Below are positions 43,256-52,172 of a DNA stretch of 64,000 nucleotides, in pieces. This stretch comes from Candidatus Gastranaerophilales bacterium (GTDB lineage: Bacteria > Cyanobacteriota > Vampirovibrionia > Gastranaerophilales > Gastranaerophilaceae), in assembly GCA_944324855.1 (NCBI GenBank), contig CALUXY010000003.1:1-64000 (forward strand). Reading direction: 5' to 3'. Below the pieces are notes generated by a model. That model was not told the origin of the DNA. It did no database searches and saw only the letters and a program-made list of their open reading frames with translations. Both the position numbers and the translations under genes were made by a program. Every line of letters starts with the position of its first letter. The stretch's first letter is position 1.

Positions 43256-44475
43256 AATAGATTCTTCCAGTTTTTTGCAAGTTTATTTAAAATATTTTGA
43301 GTGCTGTCTTTATTTAATAAAACAGATTGAACTGCAGTATTGACAAGAGTGTTAATATCTTTCTGGTTATTTGATTGTCTCATAACCGGCTGTATATGTG
43401 AGATTTGTTTTGCACTGATAGAACGTGCTTTAGCCATCAAATTTTCTGATGAATTATAAAATGAATCAGATAATGCTTCTTTGTTTGTTGAAATAACATT
43501 GGTTCGTTTTGCAAGCGCCAGCTGGTTTTCTTTATTTGTCAAGAATAACCCGAAATCTAAAGCTTCGTCTTTATACTTTGCTTTTAGAGGGATTACAAAA
43601 TTCATTAAAGAAAAGTCATTTTGCCCTAACGTTCCTCGAATCTGCGGAGCAACATCGGTTACTTTGTATACATTTGGAGCGTTATCTTTTATCATACTCA
43701 AGAAGTTTGCACCTCCCTGGAAAAATACAACATTTTCTGACATATATTTTTCGAGAGCCTCTCTGTGTGTCTGTGTAATACTTTCTTTAGGTATAAGGTT
43801 ATTTTGATAAAGTGATTTAAACTGATTAAAAAGCTTGATACTTTCGTTATTATTTATATTTTGGTATGAATTAACTCCGTATTTGTTCAATATTTTTAGC
43901 ATTGTATCGTTTTCGGTTATTGTCGGGATATATATAAATTTTCCCGTATTAGTTTTTACCTGTTGTGCGTATTTGGCTAAATCTTCATACGTTGCCGGCA
44001 TGTTATGTAGTTTTGCCTGTTCAAATAATTTTTTGTTGTATATTGTAACTGCAGATGTTGCATACCACGGAATTGCAAAAAGTTCTCCTTTGTATTTTAA
44101 AGAATCAACAATATCTTTATTGTATTCAGAAAGTTTATTTTCCGGGATTGTGTATAACGTACCTTTTTGGGCAAGAATTGCAGAAAAATCCGGATTCAGG
44201 TTTACCAAATCAGGCGGGTTATTGCTTAATATAGCTGCAAGAGTTCTTTTGTCTCCTTCAGAGAAGGGAACATCAATCCACTTAATTTTAATATTCGGGT
44301 GAGAGGATTCATATTTTGAGATTATATTATTCATATAATCTGCAAAATCTCCCATCTGCAGAGTCCATACAGTAACTTCTTTTCTCGTATCGGTTTCTGT
44401 TTTTTGAAATACAGTAAAATATGTTACGATAAGAGCGATTATAATACTTAATATCCAGAACCATTTATTTTTCAT
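43252..44475 (-). CDS. Extracellular solute-binding protein, sugar type (family 1)
   Basis: A 407-residue binding protein of the carbohydrate ABC-transporter class. It has an N-terminal membrane anchor (6-24) without lipobox, then EVTVWTLQMGDFADYMNNII, IKIKWIDVPFSEGDKRTLAA, NNPPDLVNLN and GELFAIPWYATSAVTIYNK. It would capture a sugar or oligosaccharide in the periplasm. No permease or ATPase gene lies beside it, so its partners must be elsewhere. AGAGGTG precedes the ATG. The promoter overlaps that of rarA. Confidence 0.88.
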   Translation of the reverse strand: MKNKWFWILSIIIALIVTYFTVFQKTETDTRKEVTVWTLQMGDFADYMNNIISKYESSHPNIKIKWIDVPFSEGDKRTLAAILSNNPPDLVNLNPDFSAILAQKGTLYTIPENKLSEYNKDIVDSLKYKGELFAIPWYATSAVTIYNKKLFEQAKLHNMPATYEDLAKYAQQVKTNTGKFIYIPTITENDTMLKILNKYGVNSYQNINNNESIKLFNQFKSLYQNNLIPKESITQTHREALEKYMSENVVFFQGGANFLSMIKDNAPNVYKVTDVAPQIRGTLGQNDFSLMNFVIPLKAKYKDEALDFGLFLTNKENQLALAKRTNVISTNKEALSDSFYNSSENLMAKARSISAKQISHIQPVMRQSNNQKDINTLVNTAVQSVLLNKDSTQNILNKLAKNWKNLF

Positions 44476-44491
44476 ATAGCACCTCTCATGC

Positions 44492-44501
44492 TACAATTAT
44501 A
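44492..44501. promoter_or_regulatory. Overlapping divergent -10 elements
   Basis: TACAAT (44492-44497, plus strand) ends 6 nt before the rarA ATG. TATAAT on the minus strand (44501 to 44496) serves the solute-binding gene. The two hexamers share two bases, so both promoters cannot be occupied at once. Confidence 0.5.
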
Positions 44502-44503
44502 CT

Positions 44504-45739
44504 ATGAATAATCTGTTTACAGAACTGGAGAATGCAAATAAACAAATTCCGTTAGCGGAATTAATGCGTCCTAAAATACTGGACGAGTTTTTAGGGCAGT
44601 CAAATGTGATTGCTCCAAATTCTCCGTTGTTAAATTTGATTAAATCGCAGAGGTTGTTTTCATTAATACTATGGGGAACTCCCGGCTGCGGTAAGACAAC
44701 ACTAGCAAGACTGATAGCAAATCAGGTTAATGCAAATTTTCTTGAATTATCTGCTGTTTCATCAGGGGTAAAAGATATAAAAGAAACTGTTGAAAAAGCA
44801 AATGAAGCGTTAAGATACGGGCAAAAGACAATTGTATTTATTGATGAAATTCATCGTTATACAAAGACTCAGCAGGATGCACTTTTACCTTATCTTGAAA
44901 ACGGTACATTTTTTCTTATTGGTTCTACGACAGAAAACCCGTCTTTTCAGGTCGTTCCGGCTCTTTTGTCTAGGGTGCAGATAATAAGGCTGAATGCGAT
45001 TGATGATGAAAGTATGTCAAAAATTATTAATAAAGGGTTTCAATATCTGGAAAAAACATATCAGCCGATTGTTTATGATGATGAAGTTGTAAAATTCATT
45101 ATAAATAATGCAAGAGGTGATGCCAGGACTGCATTGAACATGGTTGAAAATTCTTATTTTGCAAGTAATTTTTCAAACAATTCAAGAGAGTTAAATATTG
45201 AAATATTAGAAAGTATTACCCAAAAAAGAAATACCAGATATGCAAGGCAGGAACATTATGACTGTGCATCTGCATTCCAGAAAAGTTTAAGAGGCTCGGA
45301 TGCAAATGCTGCAATATATTATCTTGCTAAAATGATAGAGGCAGGTGAAGATCCTAGATTTATTGCAAGACGTTTGATTGTTTGTTCTGCCGAAGATGTT
45401 GGTCTTGCAGATACAAACGCTTTGACGGTTTCTGTTAATGCATATAAGGCTGTTGAACTTTTAGGTCTGCCGGAAGGTAGAATCCCGCTGGCAGAGGCTG
45501 TTATTTATGTAGCAAATGCCCCAAAATCAAATAAGACGATTATGGCAATAGATGCAGCATTAGCAGATATTGAATCCGGTCAGGATTATCCGCCTCCTAT
45601 GCACTTGAGAGATGCACATTATAAAGATGCTTCAAAATACGGTTTTGGTGTAGATTATGTTTATACTCATGATAATCAGGATTATAAACAGCAGTTTTTG
45701 CCTGATGAATTAAAAAATAGAGTATACTTTGAAGAATAA
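44504..45739 (+). CDS. rarA: Replication-associated recombination protein A (AAA+ ATPase)
   Basis: A 411-residue RarA/MgsA family clamp-loader-like ATPase that acts at stalled replication forks. Walker A is GTPGCGKT (58-65), Walker B TIVFIDEIHRY, sensor 1 LIGSTTENPSF, then LLSRVQIIRL and the C-terminal family sequence GEDPRFIARRLIVCSAEDVG. There is no Shine-Dalgarno sequence; the -10 TACAAT ends 6 nt before the ATG, so it is probably leaderless. Confidence 0.94.
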   Translation: MNNLFTELENANKQIPLAELMRPKILDEFLGQSNVIAPNSPLLNLIKSQRLFSLILWGTPGCGKTTLARLIANQVNANFLELSAVSSGVKDIKETVEKANEALRYGQKTIVFIDEIHRYTKTQQDALLPYLENGTFFLIGSTTENPSFQVVPALLSRVQIIRLNAIDDESMSKIINKGFQYLEKTYQPIVYDDEVVKFIINNARGDARTALNMVENSYFASNFSNNSRELNIEILESITQKRNTRYARQEHYDCASAFQKSLRGSDANAAIYYLAKMIEAGEDPRFIARRLIVCSAEDVGLADTNALTVSVNAYKAVELLGLPEGRIPLAEAVIYVANAPKSNKTIMAIDAALADIESGQDYPPPMHLRDAHYKDASKYGFGVDYVYTHDNQDYKQQFLPDELKNRVYFEE

Positions 45740-45836
45740 GTGTATAAGATTTTATCTTTGATTTATATAACTTTACCGGTAATGACTATTGTGATAGGAT
45801 TGTTATATAGATTACTTTAGAAGAGGATTTCTTATT

Positions 45837-47579
45837 ATGAAAATGTCAAAACTTTTTGTTCAAACACTCAGAGAATTTCCGTCAGATGCGGAAGTTGTTT
45901 CTCATAAGTTTCTTGTAAAAGCAGGTTATATAAGAAAACTAACATCAGGGGTTTATAATTATTTACCTTTAATGTGGCGAGTGTTGAAAAAAGTTGAGAA
46001 TATAGTCCGGGAAGAAATGGACAGAGCAGGGGCTCAGGAACTTCTTATGCCTTTTGTACAGCCAAAAGAGCTATGGGAAGAATCAGGACGTTGGGAAGTA
46101 TACGGGCGTGAATTAATGCGTTTAAAAGACAGGCACGATAGAGAAATGTGTCTTGGACCTACTCATGAAGAAATCATTACTGCAATTGCTCGTGATGGTT
46201 TGAAATCCTATAAACAATTACCTGTAAATCTTTATCAAATTCAATCTAAATTCAGAGATGAAGTAAGACCTCGTTTCGGTCTTTTAAGAGGACGTGAGTT
46301 TATTATGAAAGATGCATATTCTTTTTCAACTTCTCAAGAAGATTTGGAAAAGGAATATGATAATATGGCGAAAGCATACAAAAGAATTTTTGACAGATGC
46401 GGGCTGCCGACCAAAATGGTTCAATCAGATTCAGGAGCAATCGGCGGCAGTGTAAGCCACGAATTTATGGTTATAACAGATACCGATGCCGGTGAAAATG
46501 ATGTATTCTATTGTGATGATTGTGATTATGCCGCAAATTCAAACCATGCTGTATCAAGTCTTCCGCTTGCCAAAATGGACGGTGCTGAGTTTGGAATGAT
46601 TGAGTATAAAGTTGTTGATACTCCTGATATGAAAACAATAGATGAAGTTTGTGCATTTTTAAACATTGATTCGACTATTGTGTGTAAATCACTGGTTTAT
46701 ATTGCAGACAAAGAACCTGTTATTGCATTAATCAGAGGCGACAAACAGGTTGAAGAAACTAAATTAATGAATGCTGCAGGTGCAATTGATATAAGAATTG
46801 CAACATCTGAAGAAATAGAAGAATTGATGGTGAAAAACGGTTTTAATGCAAAAGCCGGATTTATCGGACCTATGGGTATGAAAGATGTAAAAATCATTGC
46901 CGATAACACCGTAAAAGAACTTAAAAACTTTGTAATCGGAGCGAATGAAAACGATAAACACAAAGTTGGTGTAAATTGGGATATGCTTCCTGAAGTTAAG
47001 TTTGAGGATATAAGGCTTGTTGAAGCCGGAGAACTTTGTCCTCAATGCGGTAAACCTCTTAAAGTAACAAGAGGTATTGAAGTCGGAAATATTTTCCAAT
47101 TAGGTACAAAATATTCAAAACCAATGAACGCTGTTTATATGGATGTTGATGGTAAAGCAAAACCTTATATTATGGGCTGTTACGGTATTGGAATTTCAAG
47201 AACCGCTGCTGCTGCCGTTGAAGCACATTACGATGATTGGGGGATTAAATGGCCAATATCAATTGCTCCGTATCACGCAATAGTTGTTCCGGTAAGCTGC
47301 AATGATGAACTTCAAATGAAGGTTGCAAATGAGGTTTATGAGAAACTTTTGGCTGCAGGTATTGAAACAGTTATTGACGACAGAGATGAAAGACCGGGGG
47401 TTAAATTCAAAGATGCTGATTTAATCGGATTTCCATTTAGAATTACTGTAGGAAAATCAATACAAAACGGTAACGTTGAATTTGTTATAAGAGAATCCGG
47501 AACGAAAGAAGAAATGACTCCTGATAAGGCCGTTGAATACGTAATAAGCCACGTAAAAGAAACATTACAAAATAACTAA
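45837..47579 (+). CDS. proS: Prolyl-tRNA synthetase
   Basis: A 580-residue bacterial-type class II synthetase. Motif 2 region: FRDEVRPRFGLLRGREFIMKD. An editing (YbaK-like) insertion occupies about residues 230-390 (KSLVYIADKEPVIALIRGDK). Motif 3: GCYGIGISRTAAAAVEAH. The anticodon-binding domain follows (PYHAIVVPVSCNDELQ, VIDDRDERPGVKFKDADLIG). Full length. Codon 3 is an alternative start. Confidence 0.96.
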   Translation: MKMSKLFVQTLREFPSDAEVVSHKFLVKAGYIRKLTSGVYNYLPLMWRVLKKVENIVREEMDRAGAQELLMPFVQPKELWEESGRWEVYGRELMRLKDRHDREMCLGPTHEEIITAIARDGLKSYKQLPVNLYQIQSKFRDEVRPRFGLLRGREFIMKDAYSFSTSQEDLEKEYDNMAKAYKRIFDRCGLPTKMVQSDSGAIGGSVSHEFMVITDTDAGENDVFYCDDCDYAANSNHAVSSLPLAKMDGAEFGMIEYKVVDTPDMKTIDEVCAFLNIDSTIVCKSLVYIADKEPVIALIRGDKQVEETKLMNAAGAIDIRIATSEEIEELMVKNGFNAKAGFIGPMGMKDVKIIADNTVKELKNFVIGANENDKHKVGVNWDMLPEVKFEDIRLVEAGELCPQCGKPLKVTRGIEVGNIFQLGTKYSKPMNAVYMDVDGKAKPYIMGCYGIGISRTAAAAVEAHYDDWGIKWPISIAPYHAIVVPVSCNDELQMKVANEVYEKLLAAGIETVIDDRDERPGVKFKDADLIGFPFRITVGKSIQNGNVEFVIRESGTKEEMTPDKAVEYVISHVKETLQNN

Positions 47580-47588
47580 AATAAGATT

Positions 47589-48308
47589 TTATCCAAAATA
47601 ATACCATTTTTTGAATTTATCAAACCATCTTGGTTTTGATTCATCAATCGGTTTTGTTAAAAATGATGAGTATTCAGGGAAATCCGGTCGTATTCGTGCC
47701 AGACTTTTAATAATCTTTTTTTGACCGTTATGTCCAGAAGTTAAATGAGTAAATCCCTGTTTTTTGTAAAACGGTTCAGATTCATTGTATGCAACTAAAA
47801 ATGTATCTGTGTAACGATTTTTTGTACTGCTGATAGTATTGTTCATTAATTGCTGACCTATATGATTCCCTCTGTATGTTTTAGCAACAGCAATAGAATC
47901 AATATATAAAGTTTTATTATCATTTACTAGTGATGTAAGATTTAATGGTGTTGCAACTAATGCCGCAGAAAGTTGTTTTTTCTTATTTCTTCCCAATAAA
48001 ATTGTAGTATCAGGATTTTTTAATAATTCTTTGTATGTTTTAGTAGAATGTTTAATGTAGTCTTTGTATACAGCATGATTAAATGTTGGAGTATTTTTCC
48101 GGCATGTTTTCCAAAATGGATGTGAAGATTGATTAGCAAAATTATCAAGAAAGAATGTTGCAACTTCTTTCAGTGCATACTTTTGCGGTTTTTCCCTGTA
48201 ATTCCATTCTTTGATAGAAATGATATCGTTCTCTGTATTAATTTTGAATGGTTTTACAGGATGATTTAATGACTTAAATGAAATCTGTCTCTTTTCTCTA
48301 ATATCCAT
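47589..48308 (-). CDS. GNAT-family acetyltransferase, lineage-specific N-terminus
   Basis: A 239-residue protein. The C-terminal part is a GNAT domain: LYIDSIAVAKTYRGNHIGQQ (acetyl-CoA loop R-G-N-x-I-G), then FLVAYNESEPFYKKQGF. The first 20 residues (MDIREKRQISFKSLNHPVK) include ISFKS, similar in place to the FKG motif of neighbours. The promoter has ATAGCAAAA (G at 48341, 33 nt before the ATG) and TATTTT ending 6 nt before the ATG (leaderless). Substrate unknown. Confidence 0.75.
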   Translation of the reverse strand: MDIREKRQISFKSLNHPVKPFKINTENDIISIKEWNYREKPQKYALKEVATFFLDNFANQSSHPFWKTCRKNTPTFNHAVYKDYIKHSTKTYKELLKNPDTTILLGRNKKKQLSAALVATPLNLTSLVNDNKTLYIDSIAVAKTYRGNHIGQQLMNNTISSTKNRYTDTFLVAYNESEPFYKKQGFTHLTSGHNGQKKIIKSLARIRPDFPEYSSFLTKPIDESKPRWFDKFKKWYYFG

Positions 48309-48370
48309 ATTCTTAAAATACGCGTAAATAGAAGATTTTGCTATTTATGTTAAAAATTGTTAACAAAAAA

Positions 48371-48404
48371 GGCAATTTTTTATTACTTATATACTTTATA
48401 TATA
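48371..48404 (+). promoter_or_regulatory. Promoter, first copy of duplicated unit
   Basis: GGCAATTTTTTATT (from 48371) followed by TATACTTTATATATAC (to 48405). The same block, with few changes, recurs at 48960-48994 before the second gene. GCAA takes the -35 place and TATATA the -10 place. An ATAAGAGATAA leader follows both copies. Confidence 0.55.
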
Positions 48405-48442
48405 CATAAGAGATAACGAATTAGGATAAAAGGAGAATAAAC

Positions 48443-48790
48443 ATGGGCGGAATTGAATTTAATGGCGTAAATGGAGCAAATGGTGTATTTGGTTCTAAAA
48501 AAACAGGTGAGACTCCAAAAACAGAAAAAACATTCGATTTTGGTTTTAATTCTGGCGATATGGGTGAAGTCGGTTTAGATACTGTAAAGTTTTCTGCAAC
48601 AAAACCTGCATTTAAACAAGATGATTTGGATAAAATGTGGGCAATGGCTGGAATTACAAAGCCTGAAGGTGTAAAGCCTTTAGAAAAGACTATGGCTTTT
48701 GCTGCTGAAGGTGCAGAATATGGAGTAGAATATTCAGAAGAAGATATGAATCTTGCAAGATTTATGTTTGAAAACATGCAGCAAGTGTAA
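48443..48790 (+). CDS. Small Gly/Phe-rich protein, first of duplicated unit
   Basis: A 115-residue protein, acidic overall, without signal peptide. It begins MGGIEFNGVNGANGVFG and ends LARFMFENMQQV; the middle is polar. AAAAGGAG lies eight bases before the ATG. Promoter, leader and a 28-nt 3' UTR sequence are shared with the gene at 49042, though the proteins themselves have diverged. The strong promoter, leader and terminator suggest high expression. Function unknown. Confidence 0.65.
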   Translation: MGGIEFNGVNGANGVFGSKKTGETPKTEKTFDFGFNSGDMGEVGLDTVKFSATKPAFKQDDLDKMWAMAGITKPEGVKPLEKTMAFAAEGAEYGVEYSEEDMNLARFMFENMQQV

Positions 48791-48899
48791 TATATCTCTT
48801 TTCCCTTAAAGTAGATTTTGCGGTACCAAGCGATAACGCCATTTCGATTGGCTGCCGCTGCCCGTGGGAAATTAGGGAAAGATAGTAAGATAAGGTTTT
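48791..48899 (+). ncRNA. Structured 3' UTR / candidate RNA element
   Basis: A 109-nt GC-richer segment between the stop codon and a strong terminator. Possible helices: GCGG (48819-48822 region) with CCGC near 48855, CCAA with TTGG inside it, GCG-ATAA-CGC within that, and a long-range pairing of TCTTTTCCCT near the stop with AGGGAAAGATA (48874-48884). The last 28 nt recur at 49598-49625. It could be a processed 3' UTR small RNA or a stability element. No known Rfam class recognised. Confidence 0.4.
48864..48891 (+). repeat. 28-bp 3' UTR repeat, copy 1
   Basis: Identical to 49598-49625; the core reads GGGAAATTAGGGAAAG. Both copies lie between a stop codon and a rho-independent terminator, and both are preceded by a GCTGC..CCC stretch. 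Confidence 0.8.
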
Positions 48900-48928
48900 A
48901 GCGGCAACGTACTTGCCGCTTTTTTTTG
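48900..48928 (+). terminator. Rho-independent terminator
   Basis: AGCGGCAA (48900-48907) and TTGCCGCT (48913-48920) with loop CGTAC, followed by seven T. Confidence 0.9.
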
Positions 48929-48959
48929 TAAATATTTCTTAACAAAGCAAGAGCAAAAA

Positions 48960-48994
48960 GGCAATTTTTAATTAAATATATACTTTATATATAC
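48960..48994 (+). promoter_or_regulatory. Promoter, second copy of duplicated unit
   Basis: GGCAATTTTTAATT followed by TATACTTTATATATAC, nearly identical to the first copy, with the same 33-bp distance from GCAA to the base after TATATA. The leader ATAAGAGATAA is also kept. Confidence 0.55.
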
Positions 48995-49041
48995 ATAAGA
49001 GATAATTAATTTAGAAATTAGGATTTATAGGAGAATATACT

Positions 49042-49584
49042 ATGGGGTTCGATATCAACGGATTTAAAAATGCTTTCTTGTCTGAAATGAAACGTGCGGC
49101 AAATCTGGAATCACAAAATAATAAAATTGATACACAGGCAGAAGTTAATGCGGCAAAGAATATACAATCAACATTTAAATCAGAGTTGGCAAATGTATCT
49201 GATCCTATAGGTGATTCTTTTGTTAAGTCATCTGATGGTAAAAAAACGGTACAAAATGAAGTATCAATTGAAGAATTGACTGCATTACTTGATGACCCAG
49301 ATTTAAACATTTCAAGAGTAAATCAATTGATTGCTGAAAAACCTGTAAAATCTTTAGGTAATATAGGTAAAACCGGCAGTGTAAAACAACCGCAAGAATT
49401 GGCAGATATGGCTGAAATGTCAGATGCTGATACCGATGGTGTAAAATTTTATACTGATTTAGCGATAGCTGAAGGACGTGATGGAGATATCAAAAGAAAT
49501 ACAGATGCATCAGAAGAAGGAATGGATATATTAGGACCAAACATGTTTGATGCATTTATGGAAGCATTGTATGATGCAGCATAA
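49042..49584 (+). CDS. Small acidic protein, second of duplicated unit
   Basis: A 180-residue acidic, probably helical protein, no signal peptide. It begins MGFDINGFKNAFLSEMKRAA and ends ILGPNMFDAFMEALYDAA. ATAGGAG lies eight bases before the ATG. It is controlled by a near-copy of the promoter of the gene at 48443 and ends with the same 28-nt 3' UTR element. No known family. Expression level is probably high. Confidence 0.65.
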   Translation: MGFDINGFKNAFLSEMKRAANLESQNNKIDTQAEVNAAKNIQSTFKSELANVSDPIGDSFVKSSDGKKTVQNEVSIEELTALLDDPDLNISRVNQLIAEKPVKSLGNIGKTGSVKQPQELADMAEMSDADTDGVKFYTDLAIAEGRDGDIKRNTDASEEGMDILGPNMFDAFMEALYDAA

Positions 49585-49597
49585 GCTGCACCCCCTT

Positions 49598-49625
49598 GTG
49601 GGAAATTAGGGAAAGATAGTAAGAT
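49598..49625 (+). repeat. 28-bp 3' UTR repeat, copy 2
   Basis: Identical to 48864-48891; starts 13 bp after the stop codon and is followed directly by a terminator. Confidence 0.8.
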
Positions 49626-49628
49626 TAC

Positions 49629-49657
49629 AGGTATCCGAATTTTTGGATACCTTTTTT
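49629..49657 (+). terminator. Rho-independent terminator
   Basis: AGGTATCC (49629-49636) and GGATACCT (49645-49652) with an 8-nt loop, followed by a T tract. Confidence 0.88.
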
Positions 49658-49661
49658 ATAA

Positions 49662-49946
49662 TTATCCTACAGTATGCATGGTATCAAAAATTTCTTTTCT
49701 TTGAACCCATATCTCCATTTTTAGCTGTTCACCTTCTTGTTGTAGGCAATCTTTTATATCTTTAAATGATTTTGGAGAGTTTGTTATATCGCATAACATA
49801 AACATTACAAAATGACCTTGCATTAATGTTTGTTTTATATCTTCAATATTAACGTTTAGTTCTGCAAGTATTGTTGCAACTTTTGCAACGATACCTACCT
49901 TGTCAGTTCCGGATACGGTTATGATAATCTTATTATTTGCAGTCAT
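49662..49946 (-). CDS. ACT-domain protein (UPF0237 type)
   Basis: A 94-residue single ACT domain: IIITVSGTDKVGIVAKVATI, then LAELNVNIEDIKQTLMQGHF. UPF0237 proteins are thought to bind small ligands such as amino acids and regulate partners. Often next to a UPF0210 gene, but none is seen here. It follows the large TPR gene by 13 bp and is probably co-transcribed with it. Confidence 0.85.
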   Translation of the reverse strand: MTANNKIIITVSGTDKVGIVAKVATILAELNVNIEDIKQTLMQGHFVMFMLCDITNSPKSFKDIKDCLQQEGEQLKMEIWVQRKEIFDTMHTVG

Positions 49947-49959
49947 TTTATTAACCTTT

Positions 49960-51558
49960 CTATGAGAATAATCCGTTTATTTTATCAACGATATCTTGCG
50001 GGTCTATTTCGTTTGTAACTTTATTAATATCTTGTGCGATTTGATATAATTTTGCAGCTTCAATTTTATCACCTATGATTGTTATTGCTCTCGCAAGATT
50101 AAAATGAGCCAGAGCGTAATTAGGATTTGTTTCTGCAGATCTTTTAAATAATTCAATTGCTTTTTGTACACGTCCTAAATCATCTAAATATATAACTCCA
50201 AGGTTGTTATAAGCAATATCGTAATTTTCATCATATTTAATTGCAAGTTCGTATTCTTTAATAGCTTCTTCCGTGTTGCCTTTGCCCCAGTGCAGGAATC
50301 CAAGGTTACAATGTATTTTTGCATTTTCAGGTTCAAGTTCAAGAGCTTTTCTATATACTGTTACTGCATTATCATAATCCTCTTTATCGTAGAATGCACT
50401 TCCAAGATTGATATATATATCAATATCTTCCGGTGTAAGTGTGTATGCATTTTGGTATGAGCATATTGCTGCATCAAGATTATTTTGAGTTTCTTGATAA
50501 ACAAAGCCCAATGTTTGTGCAATGACACTTGTCCAGCGCCTGTTTGGATTAAGTGTTATTGCTGCTTGATATTGAGATATTGCTGCCGGAATTTCTCCTT
50601 TAACGTAATATAAGTTAGCAAGGTTTGAGTGAAAATCAGGAACGGTAGGCATAATAGAAATAAGTTTGTGATATACATCTACAGCTCTGTCATAATCTCC
50701 TTGCTCTTCGTAAGCCTGGCATAAATGTCTGTGTGCTGGGATATTTAAACTATCAAGCCATATTGCCATTTTGTATTCTGTTATAGCATCTTCAAAATGA
50801 CCTATTGCAAGATAAACATCTCCAAGTAAACAGTATAAAGGTACAAATCCAGGTGCTTTTTCTATTGCATTAGAATATAAGTTTATTGCCGCATCAAGGT
50901 TTCTTATTTGAACGTAATAGAATCCTGTCAATAATGTAGGGAAAAATCTTAAAAAAGAAATGCTTCTCATTACATTAGATATTGCTTTTTTATCAAATAT
51001 AAATGTTAAAATTGATAAAAGCTGCTCAAATTTGGATTCAAATGTTTTTTTGAAATCTCTGAATGCTGAAGCTTGATATAGTTTATGCAGCAGGTAATGT
51101 GCGCAAGAATTGCTGAACGGTTTGTATTTTACAGCTTTTTGGGCAGCATCTATTGCTTCAAAAAAATATGCTTTTCTTGTATAGGTTTCAGCAAGAACGT
51201 AATATGCTTTGGCATATTTAGGTCTTTTTTCAATAGCCATATTCAAGTAATTTATGGCTTTGTCCAAATCCCCTTTATAAAACTGTGCTTTACCTATCTT
51301 ATAATAGATTTCTGCTGAATCCATATAAGTTTCCAGTGCACATTGATACTCTGTAATTGCTTCATCAATATATTGGCAAGAATTAAAAATATCTAAGTGC
51401 CATTGGAGATATAAATCTCCAAGTCTAATATGAAGCTTGGCATTATTAGGATCTTTTTGCAAATCCAATTGACAACGTTCTATTGCCTTTTTTACTTTAT
51501 TATTTCTATTTTGTTCATTATCAACTGAATCATTTTCAATCATATTCATATTATCCAT
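49960..51558 (-). CDS. Large TPR-repeat protein
   Basis: A 532-residue soluble protein with about 12 tetratricopeptide repeats in two blocks (AINYLNMAIEKRPKYAKAYY; AVTVYRKALELEPENAKIHC; AIKEYELAIKYDENYDIAYN). A less regular helical linker at about 165-205 separates them. No catalytic domain. It follows the PilZ gene by 17 bp, so the leftward operon is PilZ - TPR - ACT. It may serve as scaffold for a c-di-GMP-linked process, but that is inference. Confidence 0.9.
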   Translation of the reverse strand: MDNMNMIENDSVDNEQNRNNKVKKAIERCQLDLQKDPNNAKLHIRLGDLYLQWHLDIFNSCQYIDEAITEYQCALETYMDSAEIYYKIGKAQFYKGDLDKAINYLNMAIEKRPKYAKAYYVLAETYTRKAYFFEAIDAAQKAVKYKPFSNSCAHYLLHKLYQASAFRDFKKTFESKFEQLLSILTFIFDKKAISNVMRSISFLRFFPTLLTGFYYVQIRNLDAAINLYSNAIEKAPGFVPLYCLLGDVYLAIGHFEDAITEYKMAIWLDSLNIPAHRHLCQAYEEQGDYDRAVDVYHKLISIMPTVPDFHSNLANLYYVKGEIPAAISQYQAAITLNPNRRWTSVIAQTLGFVYQETQNNLDAAICSYQNAYTLTPEDIDIYINLGSAFYDKEDYDNAVTVYRKALELEPENAKIHCNLGFLHWGKGNTEEAIKEYELAIKYDENYDIAYNNLGVIYLDDLGRVQKAIELFKRSAETNPNYALAHFNLARAITIIGDKIEAAKLYQIAQDINKVTNEIDPQDIVDKINGLFS

Positions 51559-51575
51559 TATAGTTTATCCATAAG

Positions 51576-52172
51576 TTATTGTAAAACAGTTTCGCAAAAA
51601 TCAAGCAGCATTTGTTTGTCTTTGTATGCAATTTTGTGTATAACCATTCTGTATACTCCGGCAGGAAGTCCTTTGTTATCGGTTATTCTGCCTTTAAAAA
51701 GTATTTTATTATCCGTTGGCTTTAATAATAATTTGCAATCAAATATTGAACCCGCTTCAAGCGGAATATCAGAATAGTATTTTAACCCCCTTGTGCTTAT
51801 ATCAATAATTTGTGTTTCAATATTACCCAAAAGAGGTCGGAATATAATAAGATCACAGTTAGCAGAATAACGTTTAATTCTTCTTCTATTCTCAATCTTA
51901 ATTGAATCCATATCGTATTCTATAGTAAATTCTTTTTCCAGTGGAGAAGAAAGAATAATGGATTCCTGAATCAAAACTCCAACCTGAGAAAATACATTAA
52001 CAGTTATTTTGTTGCCGGTTTTAAGATACTGGGAGTATCTGTTAGCAGCTTTAGGTAATTCGAGTTTGATTCTGTCATAATAAATCTTGCCAATATAACA
52101 ATCCATTTCAACAATTTTGTCATCTGCTTCAAAGATTATTTTAGCTTTTTGATTCTCTTGAAATAAACCCAT
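51576..52172 (-). CDS. PilZ-domain protein, YcgR-like
   Basis: A 198-residue protein from the ATG at 52172 (MGLFQENQKAKI). The N-terminal beta domain (1-90) resembles the YcgR flagellar-brake domain. The C-terminal PilZ domain has both c-di-GMP motifs: R97-x-x-x-R101 and D124-x-S126-x-x-G129. It should bind c-di-GMP and adjust motility or surface behaviour. The chosen start is supported by TTGCTT-N17-TAAAAT (52208 to 52180), whose -10 ends 7 nt before this ATG (leaderless). The longer ORF would place the promoter inside the gene. Confidence 0.88.
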   Translation of the reverse strand: MGLFQENQKAKIIFEADDKIVEMDCYIGKIYYDRIKLELPKAANRYSQYLKTGNKITVNVFSQVGVLIQESIILSSPLEKEFTIEYDMDSIKIENRRRIKRYSANCDLIIFRPLLGNIETQIIDISTRGLKYYSDIPLEAGSIFDCKLLLKPTDNKILFKGRITDNKGLPAGVYRMVIHKIAYKDKQMLLDFCETVLQ

